This document shows positions 62,555 to 64,000 of a DNA stretch of 64,000 bases, in pieces. The DNA comes from Lepidostoma basale (lineage: Eukaryota > Arthropoda > Insecta > Trichoptera > Lepidostomatidae). The stretch's first letter is position 1; the number at the start of each line of letters is the position of its first letter. The notes beneath the pieces are model-generated. The model was not told the origin of the DNA, searched no databases, and saw only the letters and a list, made by a program, of their open reading frames with translations. Location: positions 248,001 through 312,000 of the forward strand of contig JAHDVF020000744.1 of the NCBI GenBank assembly GCA_022606425.2, read 5' to 3'. The translations under genes were made by a program, and so were the position numbers.

Positions 62555-63300
62555 TGGAAAATGACTAATAGAGAGTGTATGGATGTGAAAGAACTGAGAG
62601 AAGTATATCAGGAAATACAAGTTTCTTCTCTTCTTATTCTTCCTCAGCCTATTCCCGTCCACTCCTGGATAAAGGCCTACTGCATTCGCTTCCATGTCAC
62701 TCTGTCCTATACAGACTGCATCCAGGTTATTCCGACGTGTCTGTTTAGATCATTCTTCCACCGTAGTTGCGGTCGCCCTAAACTTCTCTTTGCCGTCCAC
62801 GGTCTCCAAATCAGCAGTCTTCTTATCCACTTTTCATCTGAGCTTTTGGCTACGTGACTTGCCCATTGCCATTTCAGACAATTTTACAGTTTGCCGGTGG
62901 ACAATTTTACAGTTTCAAGACCATAAGTACCAACTGGCAGAACGCAGGCTTCATAGACTTTTCGTTTCAAGTTGATCGGTATTTATAGTTTGATTATCTC
63001 GGCCCAATCGAATATTGTGTCCCAGGTGTGTATATTCTTAGACATTCTCAATTCTGTTGCCGTCCACATTGATTTCCAATCTTTCCGTGCCCATCACCTT
63101 AGTCTTTGCCAGGTTCATATTCAAACCTATAGATTTATATACATCGTTTAGTTCTTTTAGCATTTCAACTAGTTCCTCCGGAGTGTTGCTCACCAGTACG
63201 ATGTCGTCGCCAAAACGTAGATGGTTTAAATATTTTCCATCAAGTTTAGCCGTCCATTATTTCTTCCTACCCCTTCAGACAAATGTGATGGTAAGCTAGG
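62555..63300 (+). mobile_element. RTE-like family A/C 3' end, split by family F
   Basis: The first part reads MTNRECMDVKELREVYQEIQ (62561-62620). The second (63248-63300) reads PSIISSYPFRQM with TGTGATGGTAAGCTAGG as the eroded tail. They are the two halves of one RACMTRCMNVEE...SAYPFGETA block, separated by the insertion at 62625-63240. Confidence 0.75.
62625..63240 (-). mobile_element. RTE-like family F copy with RT motif C, 7-bp TSD
   Basis: CAAGTTT flanks it (62618-62624 and 63241-63247). Minus strand starts DGKYLNHLRFGDDIVLVSNT, PEELVEMLKELNDVYKSIGL, NMNLAKTKVMGTERLEINVD, a stop, EYTHLGHNIRLGRDNQTINT, then the MAMGKSRSQKL and EEAF...WTGIG end with a GAAGAA tail. It keeps the RT catalytic loop as FGDD where F/YADD is usual, then the thumb and tail. 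It lacks the segment between the YTHLG and WAGHV blocks by deletion. 5'-truncated within the palm. Confidence 0.88.
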
Positions 63301-63456
63301 TTGTATTATTATATATTTTTATATGGTATTATCAAATCTTAACTGGAAATCCATATTTTTCATCTTTCATACAAAATTACAACCCAATTCGTATAATTCT
63401 TTTATGTTTTTTTTTTTATAACCTATCGCGAATATCAGATTAAAACAATTCTCAAT
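63301..63456. other. AT-rich spacer
   Basis: Nothing recognised. Confidence 0.5.
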
Positions 63457-63502
63457 TTGAGGTGATTATATCAGGAAAATGGCGCTTTAAAAGTAACCAT
63501 AT
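63457..63502 (+). repeat. Dispersed repeat U, copy 2
   Basis: TTGAGGTGATTATATCAGG and GGCGCTTTAAAAGTAACCAT match 39321-39370. Confidence 0.5.
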
Positions 63503-63554
63503 TGTTTCTTCTATTTTTGCCTTTACTTTGTTTTGTGAATTCATAATTAATTAA

Positions 63555-63745
63555 ATATTCCTGTACTTGGTATTCTTGCAAAACATAAATACACTTTTTA
63601 CAGACATGTTTCGGAAATGAATCAACAATTTACGATGTTTTTTTTTTTTGTACATCAAAAAGGTCGGGTCACAATCGAAACATGTCTGTGTAAAGTTTTG
63701 TAAAAATAGTGCAGTTGTATTTATTTGCGAATTTTTATAACATTA
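63555..63745. repeat. Repeat family L, inverted pair with hammerhead-like ends
   Basis: Left arm (minus strand): CAUUUCC, GAAA, CAUG, UC, UGUAAAAAGUG at 63590-63618. Right arm (plus strand): AAAAAGG, UCGGGUCACAAUC, GAAA, CAUG, UC, UGUGUAAAG at 63656-63695. Both arms continue with AAATACA/TGTATTTAT blocks. GAAACAUGUC is intact in both, while the CUGANGA strands have decayed. Same outward-facing arrangement as at 47335-47610. Confidence 0.5.
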
Positions 63746-64000
63746 TATTATATAAAGCTTGGTGTAATAATATTTTTTAAGACCAATTCAATTTCTAAGT
63801 CCACGTTAACCTCAAAAGACAGTGAAACAAAGAGAAGAGTCTCATATTTCTAAGTTTAATATAACGTTTGGATGCCCAAGAAAGCTTACAATGCATTCAT
63901 ATAAAAATATACGACCGCCTTGGAATAATTCATGAATTCAAAATGGTCCTTTATGGTGGTCATCCATCTTGGATTCGGGTTTCCCGCGCAAACTACGGTT
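63746..64000. other. Spacer to window end
   Basis: No feature recognised. Confidence 0.5.

Overview
The window reads as animal, most likely insect, nuclear DNA. It is very AT-rich and has no operons, no bacterial promoter or RBS layout and no long ORF. It is crowded with 5'-truncated non-LTR retrotransposon remnants whose conserved C-terminal tails (YGSEAW, RRMCG, WFGHMERM, GRPRKTWHDQ) are typical of RTE-like elements in arthropod genomes. I could not support any intact host gene. The sequence fits an intergenic or large intronic repeat landscape. Order or species cannot be fixed from sequence alone.

Five layers of content stand out. (1) At least nine RTE-like families. I name them here by 3' tail: A and C end in (TTAG)n, B in (TTG)n, D/E/F/J/P in (GAA)n, G in a GATGAT-type tail, I in an ATGATG-type tail; H has an A-rich 3' end. 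Most copies keep only the last 100-250 codons. Many have direct target-site duplications (TSDs) of 7-14 bp that fix their ends, for example 14261-14967, 20055-20733, 22410-22991, 27108-27641, 37226-37952 and 46175-46552. Two minus-strand copies still show reverse-transcriptase motifs: YADD near 19740 and an FGDD variant near 63210. (2) Non-autonomous riders: a complete tRNA-derived SINE (6409-6666) and a second SINE-like family (V) whose 3' end is copied from RTE family A. (3) DNA-transposon relics: a hAT-type element (13879-14201) and a TAA-flanked 362-bp TIR element with an internal 104-bp duplication (32052-32413). (4) Several families of short dispersed repeats carrying hammerhead-ribozyme-like cores (CUGANGA, hairpin, GAAA, short palindrome, UH), often as inverted pairs and once as a four-unit tandem array (32760-33315). 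(5) Low-complexity or single-copy-looking AT-rich DNA between them.

Insertions are nested in a way that gives relative ages. Examples: an RTE tail in a B copy at 2649-2758, a SINE in an A copy at 6409-6666, an A copy inside an inverted K repeat at 21143-21675, an E copy in an M repeat at 30585-30762, a TIR element in an R repeat at 32052-32413, a B copy in an A copy at about 39805-40318, and an F copy in an A fragment at 62625-63240.

The best candidate for an under-described system is layer 4. The motifs match the minimal hammerhead variants with reduced stem III known to accompany Penelope-like elements. Here they sit in non-autonomous inverted-pair and tandem elements, with no Penelope ORF visible in the window.
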